Source: Riptortus pedestris (taxonomy: Eukaryota > Arthropoda > Insecta > Hemiptera > Alydidae). From it: DNA of 64,000 bases. Made by a program: the position numbers and the translations under genes. Shown one piece after another: positions 21,630 to 33,158 of this stretch. The notes below the pieces were generated by a model. The model was not told the origin of the DNA and made no database searches. It saw only the letters and a list, made by a program, of their open reading frames with translations. The first letter of the stretch is position 1; each line of letters starts with the position of its first letter. The stretch lies in the NCBI GenBank assembly GCA_019009955.1, contig CM032233.1, positions 10,892,501-10,956,500 on the forward strand. Direction: 5' to 3'.

Positions 21630-23115
21630 ATATAAAATTGTTACCTCTGTCTGTACATTGATTTTTTTTCTCAAAATTTCACGATACTTTTTCGTTTTAC
21701 ATGTCATAGGCACCATAACTTTCGTGTTTGGGAGATTGTTACCTTTTCACACATAAACGGCTGAACCGAATTTTAAGAAACTTGGTATGTATATTACCAC
21801 TAACCCAACTTAGACTTTAGGCTATATTAATTTGCTCTGAGACAAACGAGAGTGGGGGTTATACGAAAGGCCTGAAATTAAAAATAGCGATATTTCGTTT
21901 CCTATTGGGTTTTCTTCAAATATACTGATATCAAAAGTTGGTTATTTTGTTATTTAGAGTAACTTTTGATATATACACTTTTGCCGGGTAAGGAAGTATA
22001 AATGAGTTATACGCCTAAAACTATAACGGGAATCAACAATTTTATTTGGTACCAAAGACTCAACTGAACTAAACAAAACTCCGTATGTGAATTAGCATTA
22101 ACTCCTTCATGATAATAAGCTGTACCAATATTTCTAGGGACGAGCAAGAGTGGGGGTTGTAAGGGATATCAGGCCTCCCTTATGTAAGTAGCGATATTTC
22201 GTTACCTATTGGCTTTTCGGCAATTATGCACATAACAAAAGCTGTTTATTTTGTTATTTAAAGTAATTTTTGTTATATTCATTTTTGTTTTATAACAAAG
22301 TATAAACGAAATATACACTAAAAAACGAAGCGGGTGCCGACAGTTTTATTGGGCTTAAACAATTGAACGGAACTTAACAAAACTCTGTATGTGGCTTAGA
22401 ACTAACTCCTCCATGATAAGTGGTACCAGCATTTCTAGGGAGGAGCAGGAGTGGGGGTTGTAATGGAGGCCTGATTTTAAAAATAGTGGTATTTCGTTTC
22501 CTATTGGTTTTTCGGCAATTATGGACATAAAAGAAGCTGTTTATTTTGTTATTTAAAGTAACGTTTGTTATATTCATTTTGTCGTATACCAAGTATAAAC
22601 GAGATATACACTGAAAACTAATACGGTAGCCGACAATTGTATTTGGCACTAACAATTGAACGGAACTTAACAAAACTCGGCATGTGAATTATTCAAAAAC
22701 GATTATAGGCTATATTAAATTTTTTAGGTTTGAACGGGAAGGAAGGTTATAAGAGAAGCCTGTAATAAAAATTCGCGATATTACATTTTCTGTTCGGTTT
22801 TCAGTCACTGTTGGTCTTTGTATCGTATCAAGAGAATGGAAGTTTAAGTCAAACATAGTTTGGAGGATAGAATACTTTCTATGATTATGAATTATATATA
22901 AAAAAAACTTCATGCACAGGAGACGGGAAATAAAAATATATAAAAATATTGTGGACAGTGAAGCCTTACATAACAAATAATTATATTATTAAAAAATCCA
23001 CAGCAACGTCGGGCATACATTGAGAAATGTTAAAATATTGTGGAAAGTAAAAGCTTGCCAAAAAAAATACCATCATCATAAACCTCAAATGAACTCCCGT
23101 ACCTTAGCTAGTAGG
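21583..23115 (+). mobile_element. (TA)n array and complete-looking family B element
   Basis: TA repeats (21583-21622) are followed by TTACCTCTGTCTGTACATTGA at about 21640. ACGGCTGAACCGAATTTTA comes next, then three to four ~300 bp modules each carrying GGAGTGGGGGTTRTAA near 21850, 22150, 22450 and 22735. The copy ends with AACTCCCGTACCTTAGCTAGTA at 23115. No transposase is present. Confidence 0.65.
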
Positions 23116-23226
23116 TTAGGTTGCGGGTTTTTGGCCGATCAACTTCTAGGTGATTACGCCCTTCAACTATTGATGTTTATGTTACTTAGTATGTAGAAGT
23201 TAGGGTTAAGTGTGAAGATGGATGGT

Positions 23227-24030
23227 TTTTTTTTTTTTTTTTTTTTTTATTTTTATTTATTTTTTTTTTTAAATTAACTTAATCACTTTACTTAATGACT
23301 ATATTTTAATACTACCATAGTCTTATAAAATAACGTATTTAACCCTTTTTTTATAATACAATATACTTAATCGCTATATTTTAATACTACCATAGTTTTA
23401 TAAACTAACATAAGAATCTTATAAACTAATATATTTAATCATGTAGGTCTCTTTTTATTTACATTTATTTCATGTCTTCATTGTTTGATAAGATATTGTT
23501 GTGTGTCATAGCATGTTGTAGAGGTTGGTGTCCTTTAATAATTTTATCATTTTGTCAATGGATTCAGGTGAGTCTTGCAGTGCCACTGTAATCGACCGGG
23601 ACACTTCATAATTTTTGAAATGTCTTGTGAATTTTTGACAGTCTTCTATTATATGTTGGATGGTTAGGAGGACTTTGCATATTTCACAAATTGATTGAGG
23701 TTGCTTTGTAATTAAATGTATATGAGTGAGATTGGTGTGTCCAATTCGCATCCTGGTCACAGCTACTTCCTCCCTTCTATTGCCTCTCTCTGAACTCAAC
23801 CATGGCTTTACTGAGGTTTTTATGCCTTTTAATTTGTAGGTAAGGGGTATCTCTTCCCACTTTGCTTCCCAGTTCTTCCTTACTCTGTTTCTTAGCCAAA
23901 CATTAAAATCCCTAGCTTTTTATATTTGTAGTGGTGGAGAATTCATATTTGCAGCTTCCTTGGCTGCCTCATTTCCTGGAATGCCTGAGTGCCCAGGGGT
24001 CCAGAGGAATTGTATAGTTTTATTGAGGGT
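23227..24030 (-). mobile_element. 5'-truncated non-LTR retrotransposon 3' end with poly(A)
   Basis: Read on the minus strand, it starts at about 24030 inside an RNase H domain, continues into a 3' UTR and ends in a long A-rich tail (T run at 23227-23270 on +). The UTR holds a partial internal duplication (ACTATATTTTAATACTACCATAGT, twice at 23300-23410). Abrupt 5' truncation and a 3' poly(A) are the signature of target-primed reverse transcription. Confidence 0.7.
23506..24030 (-). pseudogene. RNase H domain and C-terminal zinc-binding tail of non-LTR ORF2
   Basis: The frame at the 5' end reads QFLWTPGHSGIPGNEAAKEA, the WxPGHxGIxGNExAD block of non-LTR RNase H (the Asp after the Ala is lost). 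After an interrupted middle part comes the 97-codon ORF 23799-23506 with VTRMRIGHTNLTHIHL, then ICEICKVLLTIQHIIEDC, a C-x2-C … H-x4-C zinc-binding tail. This is the usual C-terminus of I/Nimb-type ORF2 proteins, and the piece at 34941-35774 shows the same order. The upstream two-thirds of ORF2 is missing. Confidence 0.7.
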
Positions 24031-24400
24031 CGGTACTAACTAAAGAAACTTAGTCTTCAGACATATCGTACGACCCCGTAGCACATTCCTGGGAGCTAGG
24101 AAAAATTGATTTAGGCGAAAAATAATGAAATTCCGCACTCTCGGAAGGGCTTCTCCCTTCTCCCTCTTAGGGCCCGAGCCGGAGCCGTTTTTCGGTTTTG
24201 GGTAGAGGGACAAATGGGGAATGAGGGCTTGAAGCGGATTTCTCTTATGTATCTCGGGGGAGTGGGAAGAGGGTGACAAGCAGCGGCTTTTTTCGAATGC
24301 CGATTTTGAGAGGGTCGTGTGGGACGGTGGGTGCGTCCCCCCCCCCCCTCCTCTGAACCCTTTATGTTTCAGGGAGGGAATTCGAAAATTGAATATATAT
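24031..24400. other. GC-richer block of unknown origin
   Basis: Base composition rises sharply here (GGGCCCGAGCCGGAGCCG; C-runs at 24338-24348) relative to the flanks. The minus-strand ORF 24279-24040 is proline- and lysine-rich and matches nothing I recognise. It may be a fragment of another mobile element. Confidence 0.3.
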
Positions 24401-24639
24401 GTGTTAGTATGAGGTGGATCAAAAATGTTATAGAACCAATTTTGTTAAACTATTGAAGTTCTGCAATTGTTGTTTTATGAATTTGATCGTAACTCAAGTA
24501 TTAAGCGAGTAATTCGTACTTTCTTGTATTCTGCCTTCAGTAATCCCCCCAACTCCCCCCCCCCCACTTCTACACATCGTTTTTTTTAAACATATAAATA
24601 GAGGATATGTGGTGAGATGAGATCACAAGAGTGTTATAC

Positions 24640-25630
24640 CACCTCGTGAGAAATCTTCTTAGATTAAGCAGCCCCTGTGTGATGGATTTGTTTTTTAATT
24701 CTTTTGGTCTGGCCTTATCTAAAACTACATACTATGACTATTAGGAAGTTCTATTTTTACTTTTAATCCAAAAATTCCATTTAAGGTCATTGGTAAAACA
24801 ATGTTACTTTTTAATTACCTGTTTTCTATAACTCTATTCTTTGGGTATAAAAAAGAAGAAGAAAATCTGTTCGCTGGAAAAATAATAGTAATGCTTGTTT
24901 ATGTTCATGATAATTCAGTGAATGGTTATGTGAAAAATATTAATGCCAAAAATGATTTAATATAATATGAATATGACGGCTGTGGCTTGAAAATGTATTT
25001 TTTTGCGATGAAATAAGAGAATTGGAGAATAATAAACCATTGTACAAGACTATGCAGAGTATAGAAATTTTATTTCAAATAATGTTTTATCGAAGGTTAG
25101 TGTGTGAGACTGTGTATATGTCACCAGGACCTTCTGCAATTTCTGGTCACTCATCTTCATGGGTTACATACAGCTGATGTTCATTATAATCCAATGGAAC
25201 GCTTGGTAGAAAATGTCTCCAAGCTTGAATGATTAATTAGTAAAATTTGTTCAAGTACTGTGAATATTATTTGTGCCAATGGCTAGGTGGCACTGTGTGA
25301 GAATTGTTGCCATTTAAACGACACTAAGTAAATAAAGTATGTATAATAATGAGTTTAATTAAAATTGTATTTGCATTCAAAAGATTTACTATTAACCTAT
25401 AATTCGTTATTAAATAATTCTATCCTAGTAAAAAACAAGTAAATTTCGGAATTTGATTAAGTTGGCAGCACAAGAGCCGACTGCGACACATGTCACATAC
25501 ACCTCTGTGTGCAGTTGTTAAGTTTAATACATTTTTGCAGTTTTGAACATTTAATGGACATAACAAATCAATTTTCAGAGTAGCTAGGGATATTTTCTTA
25601 GTTTTATTTTTTAATCCTAAATCGTTTAAG
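24640..25630. other. Decayed family A hairpin end, then featureless DNA
   Basis: GAAATCTTCTTAGATTAAGCAGCCCCTGTGTGATGGAT (24651-24688) is a mutated family A end. From 24700 to 25630 I see no gene. Confidence 0.4.
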
Positions 25631-25639
25631 CTACCACAA

Positions 25640-26400
25640 TAGTTAAAGGTCTCATAGTTATGAACGTTTCGACCTGAGACAGTGAAATTGTATGTTTGAT
25701 ATTACTTATATCGAGATCTTCAATTGTATCAACGAATTTTTTAAGTCCCTGTACTTCTATACTTGGAAATAAGAAAGGAATAAAGTAATTTATTAACTTA
25801 GTAGCAGAATTTTGACCATAATGTTTGCCATCTCTAGCTGTGAAAGAACCTGTAATTACAAATTGAAACTGTGAACTAACAATATTATCTCCTTCATCAA
25901 TTAAAAACTCTATTTTTTATTCTCTTAATTAGAATTTAGTTCAGTATTATTTGGTGGTAAAAAGCTAAAATCTAACTTCCACTTCATATGATGAAATCTT
26001 CCCCCATCGCCTCACTTAAATAAAACAAAGAGACGAATAATCACAATTTTATTTTCCTTATTTTCTCTAATTTAAAGAGCATCAATATCTTCCTTTTCAG
26101 GTTCTTTAACTTGATTTAACTTATTTTTAATGTGATTATTTAAATCATTGACTTACCAATAACCTACTGGATTATAAGTAAGTTTTATAAACAACGTTAA
26201 TCATATTGCACAAATTGAGATGTTATAGATGTATTTTCCAAAAACATTATTATCTGAATAAAAACCATCGAGGCCAATTTTATAATGTATATATTCATCC
26301 AAGAGTATAGGATGTGATGCAGTTAAACGCCATTTTGAAGTTGATCCAATAATCATAAACAATTTCATTTTCGATATTTATTAGGAAGAAAATGTGCCAT
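25640..26400 (-). pseudogene. Polinton/Maverick-like virion protein remnants (capsid-type N-terminus and neighbour)
   Basis: Two minus-strand blocks read as decayed coding sequence. About 26380-26200 reads KLFMIIGSTSKWRLTASHP, then YKIGLDGFYSDNNVFG and, further on, NPVGYW. About 25920-25640 reads FLIDEGDNIVSSQFQFVIT, then ATKLINYFIPFLFPSIEVQ and FVDTIEDLDISNIKHTISL. I recall similar blocks from uncharacterised structural proteins of insect Polinton/adintovirus-like elements, where the second resembles the start of the major capsid protein. Both contain stops and frameshifts and lack proper ends. The assignment is from memory of family style, not from alignment, and is supported by other Polinton-type fragments at 41.5-42.7 and 63.7 kb. 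Confidence 0.4.
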
Positions 26401-26599
26401 ATAAAAAATTAGGGCTAAAACCCTAAATAAGCAAGAAAGTTTACCCAATTAATTAAATCATCGCTACAGTTTTCATTTTTTTTTTTTTTTTTGGATTTAC
26501 ACACTTTCTTTTTCGTTACATCTTCGTTTTCTAGAAAGTCAATAATATGAGCCTGCTTCCAATCTCCTGTATCTTTTAAACCATTAAGAAGTTTTGTGA

Positions 26600-26846
26600 A
26601 TTTAATTTTGAATATATTTTTCAGATAATTTCATATTGGATCCATCTGGAAGAAAAACTTGAGTTTTATCTTCTCCATCTTGTAATGTAACAATTATGCA
26701 TTTTCCACATTTAGTATTAACTTATTAAATTATTTTATTGGAAATTGATGGTATATGTATGAGAGCAGAAACATGCTCTGGTAGCTTAATTATTGAAATA
26801 TTTTGACATTGGCCAACTTTTCGAATCTTTTTCACAACTTCCATTT
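26600..26846 (-). pseudogene. Polinton-associated small protein remnant
   Basis: From the ATG at 26846 the frame reads MEVVKKIRKVGQCQNISIIK, then HIPSISNK. After two stops it continues as KCGKCIIVTLQDGEDKTQV, then FLPDGSNMKLSEKYI. The pattern suggests a small single-domain protein, perhaps a nucleic-acid-binding one, of the type found next to capsid genes in insect Polinton-like elements. Its start context, TAATAAATGGAAGTTG, is shared to the base with a minus-strand ORF start at 42065 in the other Polinton-like block. The function is unknown. Confidence 0.35.
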
Positions 26847-26976
26847 ATTAGGAACGAACTTTTTTCACCCGGCGAAAATTTCCAGAGGGAGGTGGTTCGC
26901 CCTCCCCCCTTACAATAAATGAAATTAAACAATTTCTTTTTTATATAAATGAGTAAAAAATGTAATAAATTCCCGT

Positions 26977-27395
26977 CATTCAGGGGCTGTGTTAATTAAG
27001 CAGATTTTATACGCGCGTCACGTATTTGCGTTTACCTCATAACGTAAAAGTTCAAGAACTTGCTTACAATATTTAGTATTTAGGCTTCAAATAAAGTGTT
27101 ACATTATATAACAGTTTGTTGTTAATATGTCCTGAGTAAGAGTGGGGGGTTTACTCATGGCCGAAATCTAAAAAATGCAAGTATCTTGGTTAATAATCAA
27201 GGTAGTGAAAAAACGTACATAACAACATTTATAGTAAATTACATTTCCAATAAGATTGATTTTATACAATGTTTCGATCCGACGCAAATTAACGGAGATA
27301 TTTCGAATTTTCGAAATTCTCCCCCTCTAAATCCTCCCTTCCCCCCAATTTCAGCAGTTAACGAACTAGATTTCCCTTAAGGGAAACCTGCAAAA
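26977..27395 (-). repeat. Family A element, short copy
   Basis: It starts CGTCATTCAGGGGCTGTGTTAATTAAGCAGATTTT (hairpin end). It runs through ATGCAAGTATCTTGGTTAATAATCAAGG and CGACGCAAATTAACGGAGATATTTCG to TTCCCTTAAGGGAAACCTGC (palindromic end). The (TA)n core and adjacent block are deleted. Confidence 0.7.
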
Positions 27396-27904
27396 ATTAA
27401 GACTTTGTCAAAAAATGAGAATGATAAGTTTCAGTATATTTTTTGAAAGATTTTATAACAAGCAGTTAGGGAATCAAATATCTTATAAATCCATTACGAA
27501 AATGAGTAAGTAAGATAAAAACAAGGAATGAGTCACTCACAGGGTAGTTACAAGCGTGGGCAAAGCTCTTTTTTTCAAGAGTTAAGAGAATTGCGAAATG
27601 AAATGAGTAAGTTTTACTTGTGGAGAATAAAGTTTTTTTTGGGGGCCAATTTCTTAACTCTTCCAGATCTTTTCTGTAAATATGTAATTTACAATGAAAA
27701 TTCACATCTACTATTGCATCATTTGAAAATGCCAATGAATCCTCAAAGTAAAATTTATTCTTCAAGAATGTGCATCTGAAGTAGTTTTGTCCCCAATCAA
27801 ATGAATATTTGAAATATCGTATACTCAACTAAATGAAATAATATTTAAAATAACATTTGTCAGTCCAAACAAATGAATACTTAAAACTTCAAAGGGGTTC
27901 ATGG

Positions 27905-28370
27905 TATAACAGCTTATTTGCTATTCTGGTGCTTGAAAACTAAAAAAATAAATGCAAATATCTCGGTTAATAATCAGGATAGTGTAAATACGTACATAAC
28001 ATTTATAATAAGATTAGTTCTATACAGTTTTTTCATCCGACGCATAATAACAGAGATATTAAGAATATTAGAAATTCATCTCCTCTAAAACCCCCTCCCA
28101 CTTTTCGGATTTCAGCCATTAACTAACTTGATCTTTCTATTTATATAAAACGATTATATATAGAGTTTGGTAACGATTAAACCAAAATTGGAGTTTACTG
28201 AAGGCCGAAAACTTCGCCTTCAGTAAACCCCTTCTCCTACTAATGGCACATTAACAATAAGCTGTTCCAACCACATATTGTCCTAACTGAAATTTTACTT
28301 TTTTAGACAGATGCAAATACGTGGGAAATCTACTTAGTTTACCCAGCCCTTGCGTAACGGACTTTTTTTC
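27905..28370. repeat. Family A interior and separate hairpin end
   Basis: The interior block (TGCAAATATCTCGGTTAATAATCAGG … TTTGGTAACGATTAAACC) lies in minus orientation. It is followed at 28316-28362 by ACGTGGGAAATCTACTTAGTTTACCCAGCCC, a hairpin end in plus orientation. This is a rearranged or doubly inserted family A locus. Confidence 0.55.
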
Positions 28371-28715
28371 TTTTTTAAAAAAAAAAAAGTAAATTAAACT
28401 ACATTACGTACATCAACTAAAGTAAATTAAATTACTTCTTTTTCTAAGTAGGTTAAAATAAATTAATACTATTTTTCTGTGGATTATCTAGATTGGAGGA
28501 ATATATTTAGTTGATTAAAGAATACACAGGAGAATTAAGTTAAATGTTCCGTTGAATGTATTAATTCTTACTTACTGGTTTCATTAAAGACAAGTAGATG
28601 AGTGAAATTATGAAAGCAATATACTGTTTATAAAAGAAATAAATATAAATTGGTAAATAACAAATTAATTTACATTATTTACGTAAAGATGACTGAATAA
28701 TGTAAATCAATTCTT

Positions 28716-28876
28716 ACTAGTCCATTTGTGAAGTGAGGGAGTTGATATCTCGATGGAATAGCGTCACTGTCGGCAGATAGGAGTAAGGTGATATAGACTC
28801 CATTAAAGTGGCTTGATACTTCGGGTGGGACGCTTCTAGTTCATTGTTCTATTTGCCCTACCTCTTCCCACATACG
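28716..28876 (+). other. Candidate untranslated exon ending in a strong 5' splice donor
   Basis: The segment is less AT-rich than its surroundings and ends CACATACG followed by GTGAGTAATAC at 28877, close to the metazoan donor consensus. No long frame crosses it. It could be a 5' UTR exon of a gene whose small cassettes lie at 30867 and 31184. The start is arbitrary; this is inference only. Confidence 0.2.
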
Positions 28877-28879
28877 GTG

Positions 28880-30860
28880 AGTAATACTCCTAGCTTTTTC
28901 CTATTCTCATATATATTCCTCTCTCTACATCAAATAGTCTTTATATATTCTTAATTTCAATCTCTCCCTTTCTAGCCCAATTTAGGGACGCTAGTCTTCA
29001 TTCTCTCCCTGTTTTAAGCTCTCACTCCTAATTATTTGCATCTTGAAGGATTTATTTTGAGTCTATTAACTTATTTAGGCATGTTTCTAATGCCTAATAG
29101 TTATTTTTTCAAACAAGAAATATGTTTGCATTTGGATTGTGACTGAAGCTTTCTCCCACAGTCATATTGCAAGCTCATCTCAAGATTTCTGTTCAAAATT
29201 CCAAATCACTCCTTGCCCCAGTTTGGCCTTTGTTTATCATTTTCTAATTATAATAACTCACCTTTAAAGATCTATTTGTGTTTTATATAAAATTAGGATT
29301 TAACTTTTAGTATAAGAAATGTTTTCACTATAATTAATTATAGTCAATATTTGTTAATTTAAAGTTGGAAGATCAAAGTAAATAGTCATGTTGAGAATTT
29401 AATTACATATAGATTCCCTTGAGAAAAAGTGTTTAGGATTATATTGCATGCTGTTATTATTTTATTTTCTTAGTTTGAATTTACCTTGTGAATATTAATT
29501 AATAATTTGAGCTGTAGATGTATTTGAGCTTGGGCAATTCTATTTCTTTCTCTCTCAGAACAATCCATTGTAATAATCGGTAAAATTATCAATCACTAAT
29601 ATATGAATGAGAGATAGGCAGGATTTCTCAAGCAGTATTTTTTATTTATGGATGCTCGCCCCACCATTTCTTAATTGAATTAAACGAGTATGTAATATGA
29701 CTTAATATTCTGAAGGGAGATCATAAACTGTTTCAGATTTATTTTAAATCATATATTGTAGTACATGAGCTCTCATACAATAGGCTTTGACTGTTGCAAA
29801 GCAATTTTGCCACACTCATTCAAAATATTTACTTTTAAAATATGACATATAAGGGAGAGGAAAGTAGTTCGAAAGAGCATTTTACCTGTTAACTAAATCT
29901 TTTTATATTCTAGCACAATATTTATTGAAGAACATCTGTTGGTTCCATATGATTAGGGTTGTCAATAATTGAAATTGTCTAAATAAAATAACATATATAG
30001 TGAATTTGGCCTGATTTAGTGATTCTTGACAATATAAATATTTTTCAAATTTTAGTTTTCATAATATGAATATTTCTTCATTTTTGAGTTTTTGATAGAT
30101 GCTTGTTACCTTTTTATTTAATTTAAGGATTCCATTTAGGCATTTTCATATATTTTTAGAAACATTGCTAAAAGCCGTATAATCAATAGCATTTATTTGT
30201 TGAAGAATTGTACTTGAATTTCTTCACATTTCTAATTCAAATTTTACCAATTGTCCTGCATTATTTAGGCGTATTAGAACATTTTCTCTCCCCACCAACA
30301 TAACTCAAAACATCAAATAGGTTTCAAGAAGAGACTATTGTCTTAAGTTTCTTCTGGCATGATTTACCTAACTCCTATTAGTGTAAATATGTTCATTTTG
30401 TTTTATTATTTCCAACATAGCAGATTGAAATGACTATAATGTCTTTGACACTTCACACTGTCTCAAAGAATCTAAATCTGCTCTAAAAAGAAAATCCATC
30501 CGTCACCATAGGCAAGTTTGTAACATTTTTGAATACTGTGGTTTTTTGAAAATTCTTTATTCTGACTATATGAAACCCAGTACTGTTTAATTCAGAAAAT
30601 TGCGGGAAAACTGATCTTTTGAAGAAAAATTTCTCTCTTAGTGTCCTGTGCTATTTCATAATTAATATTGTCACCCCTTGAAACAAGTTTGTAACAATTG
30701 GGGGGGGGGAAGCAAAGAGAGAAAATGCTTGAATTATCCTCGTTATAAGTCACACCTTAAGATGCACATCTTAATTTCAAGGCTACACCTAATCCCATCT
30801 CATATTTTACTCATTTATTAGTTTGTTGCACTTATGTTTAGTGATTAATATTTCTCTCAT
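28880..30860. other. Repeat-poor stretch, possibly intronic
   Basis: I see no element termini, microsatellites or ORFs. The absence of family A/B copies over 2 kb is unusual for this window and fits intronic sequence between candidate exons. Confidence 0.35.
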
Positions 30861-30866
30861 TAACAG

Positions 30867-30920
30867 GCCAAAGGGAACATTGGCTGTCACAATGAAATTT
30901 CTCTATCTCCCGCGATTGAG
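30867..30920 (+). CDS. Candidate small internal exon, 18 codons
   Basis: A 54 bp segment is bounded by TTTCTCTCATTAACAG on the left and GTAAAC on the right. Both agree with splice consensus, including a pyrimidine tract. Read in phase 0 it encodes AKGNIGCHNEISLSPAIE without a stop. Its length is a multiple of three, so it could be skipped without changing frame. GC content is well above the flanks, as is typical of exons. The protein family is not recognised. A second exon-like cassette in the same phase follows at 31184. Confidence 0.35.
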
Positions 30921-31183
30921 GTAAACATCACACAACACAGTTTTTATCAGTCTATTTGAATTTTATTATTAATTAAATTTTTTTTAATATAAATATGCTG
31001 AAAATTGTTATTTCTTCAAAATAATAAATATTGCTTCAGTATTGTAGTTTAGATTGGCATTTTTGGAAACAAATCTAACATAGAGATAATTAAACTTGAT
31101 TTTTTATTATCTTCTATATTTGGGATTGATAAATGACTTCTTCATTATTGCCTATTCTAAAATGCCTATATTCTGCCTGCCAG

Positions 31184-31246
31184 GATGAAGAAAGGGGTGC
31201 GCGGCCCAGTGAAGTGGATAGTCCTGCTCATGCTGAGAAAGAGGAG
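31184..31246 (+). CDS. Candidate small internal exon, 21 codons, acidic
   Basis: A 63 bp segment follows TATATTCTGCCTGCCAG and precedes GTAACA. In phase 0 it is open and begins DEERGARPSEVDSP, ending in an acidic AEKEE. It is compatible in frame with the cassette at 30867-30920, with an intervening intron of 263 bp. Composition (CpG-containing, GC-rich) contrasts with the AT-rich flanks. Acidic, disordered small exons of this kind are common in alternatively spliced scaffold, ion-channel or cytoskeletal genes, but nothing identifies this one. No convincing next exon was found downstream before repeats begin at about 31340. Confidence 0.35.
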
Positions 31247-31584
31247 GTAACATTTACATCATTTATAAATAATTGCTAATATGGATCAATTATTGTAGTG
31301 ACCATTTAGGTCTATTGCCAGTTCAAATATATTTCATCTCATTATTAGGGAGGAAGCAGATCTCCTCACAAATGTATATAACAAAGCCATCTTATTTCCT
31401 AGATAACGCTTCTCAGCGACATTTCCTAGAGCTTCATTCCGGCGTTCTACAATAGGAACCCAACAATCTGGTTCTTGCAAGTGGATGCCGTGTTTGCCAC
31501 ATCTAGGGTGATTTCATCCCAAGTCAAATTGTAGCTGGATTGAAGATTGATGTTCTGATGCAGGTAGCAGATCTCAAAAATGTA

Positions 31585-31760
31585 TGTAACAACTATTGTA
31601 GAGTATCAATAGCATAACAAGATTGGTTCTATAACATTTTGTGATACAACTCATAATAACGGAGGTATTTTTAATTTTCAATCCCCCCTCCTCTAAACCC
31701 TTCTTATTCCACCACTGATTTCATCCATGAACTAATGCGATCTTTAGTGTGTAACAAAAC
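31585..31760 (-). repeat. Family A interior fragment
   Basis: TATGTAACAACTATTG … ACAAGATTGGTTCTATAACATTTTG … CATAATAACGGAGGTATTTTTAATTTTC matches the family A interior. Confidence 0.5.
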
Positions 31761-31940
31761 AGTTAAGTATTGAGTATGGTATTGAACAAATAAATATTTT
31801 TGACTCATGATCACATAAGCTTAATTCATGATGCCATCACAAGACGTATGTGTCTCACAAAGTAAACGTTCAATGTGAACCAATCTTTAGTATTTAAGCT
31901 CACACACATTCTCTTCCTCTCTGTCTATACTTCTCTTGTT

Positions 31941-31956
31941 TTCTCTCTCTCTCTCT

Positions 31957-32026
<70 letters not shown>
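31941..32026. repeat. (CT)n microsatellite
   Basis: CT dinucleotides with one C-rich interruption. Ser-Leu repeat frames across it are artefacts. Confidence 0.95.
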
Positions 32027-32028
<2 letters not shown>

Positions 32029-32059
32029 GCTTGGTTTGTTTATTTGATTATTTATTTAT

Positions 32060-32344
32060 TTTTCTCCTTCTGCCAAATTTTAATGAATTCATTGAGTGCC
32101 ATGAGACTAGCTTCATCTTTTACGAGCTCTTCTATGCCTGGACTGTAGTTGTATGAGTCCCTGAATATCCTACTTCTTGCTCCGTCATAAGGTGCACTCC
32201 TTCAGACACGTGTTCTGCAGTTTCACTCAGTTTGCCGCAAGCGTAGTGTAGAGATGCTCTCCCCTTGAACTTGTGGTGGTAATGGTTAAAATCACCATGT
32301 CCTGAGAGAAACTGTGTGAGGAGGCTCAGCCATGCTCTATCAAG
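32060..32344 (-). pseudogene. C-terminal tail of a non-LTR ORF2 (post-RNase H zinc-binding region)
   Basis: The minus-strand frame reads LLTQFLSGHGDFNHYHHKF, then CGKLSETAEHVSE and, further on, MALNEFIKIWQ in shifted frames. The 'TGHG.F..Y…F…..P.C.CG…E..EHVL..C' layout is the tail after RNase H in many arthropod non-LTR ORF2 proteins. It is joined at about 32344 to a gypsy RT on the same strand, without any visible poly(A) or LTR between them, so the junction is a rearrangement. Several zinc ligands are lost. Confidence 0.45.
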
Positions 32345-33158
32345 CTTGCCTTTATTGTTGGGAAGAATGTTTTAGTGTAGGTTCCTTTTTTGGTCTCCTG
32401 TCTTTTTTTCCCTGCCTGTATTTTGCCCTCATCAGTGGAGATGCCTGTTACCCGATACCTCAAGTACTTGACCTCCTTCTGAAATAGAGCACGTTTCTTC
32501 ATGCTTAACATTAGTCCAGCTGCTGTTAAGCGTTTAAATACCTCATCCAGGTTTTTAAGATGTTCATCAAAAGTCTTCCCCATGGCAATTATGTTATCTA
32601 GATATACCAAGCATGCCTTCCAATTGAGACCCTTTAACACACGTTCCATTAAACGCTCAAAAGTAGCGGGGGTATTGCACAACCCAAATGGCATTGCCGT
32701 GAACTACCATAAACCATTACTTGCGCTAAAGGTTGTTTTCTCTTTGTCCTTATCTGCAATCTCTACTTGTCAGTAGCCGCTTTGCTAGTCCAGTGTAGAA
32801 AATCATTTCGTCCCAGCCAACGTGTCAAAAGTGTCAATTCTTGGCAGCGGATAGCTGTCTTTCTTGGTGATGTCATTGAGTTTTCTGTAGTTGTCTGTTC
32901 TGTGGTGCTGCTGTCTTTCTTCTTTACTAGAACTATTGGCGAGCTCCACGGACTCGAAGATGGTTCAATGACTCCATTCTTCTCCATTTCATTGACAAGT
33001 TCTTTATCTTCATTCCGCTTTGCAAGGGGAACACTCCTGGTTGCTTGTTTTATAGGTCTTGCTTTGCCGGTATTTATTTTGTGTTTCAAAACTGCTGTTC
33101 TACCTTGACTTTTATTGTTTAGGGCAAAGACATGTGTTCTTAGTTTAAGGGGAGGCAT
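32345..33158 (-). pseudogene. Ty3/gypsy pol: reverse transcriptase, broken
   Basis: The ORF 33158-32763 contains MEKNGVIEPSSSPWSSPIVL and VKKKD, RT blocks 1-2 of Ty3/gypsy elements. After a short frameshifted stretch, the ORF 32694-32326 starts MPFGLCNTPATFERLMERVL, then CLVYLDNII, and ends with the EVKYLRYRVT block. The catalytic YLDD box reads YLDN, so the second metal-binding Asp is lost. The element is cut at about 32344, before RNase H and integrase. The protease (33.5-33.95 kb) and gag (38.2-40.1 kb) of the same element lie upstream on this strand, separated by a later insertion. Confidence 0.85.

Noticed and set aside
27466..27828. Overlapping ORFs on both strands near 27.5-27.8 kb
   Set aside because: No motif; frames on both strands in AT-rich DNA are expected by chance.
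31875..32156. Ser-Leu repeat ORFs
   Set aside because: Pure (CT)n translation.
32501..33108. Plus-strand ORFs across 32.5-33.1 kb
   Set aside because: Antisense to the gypsy RT, which has clear motifs on the minus strand.
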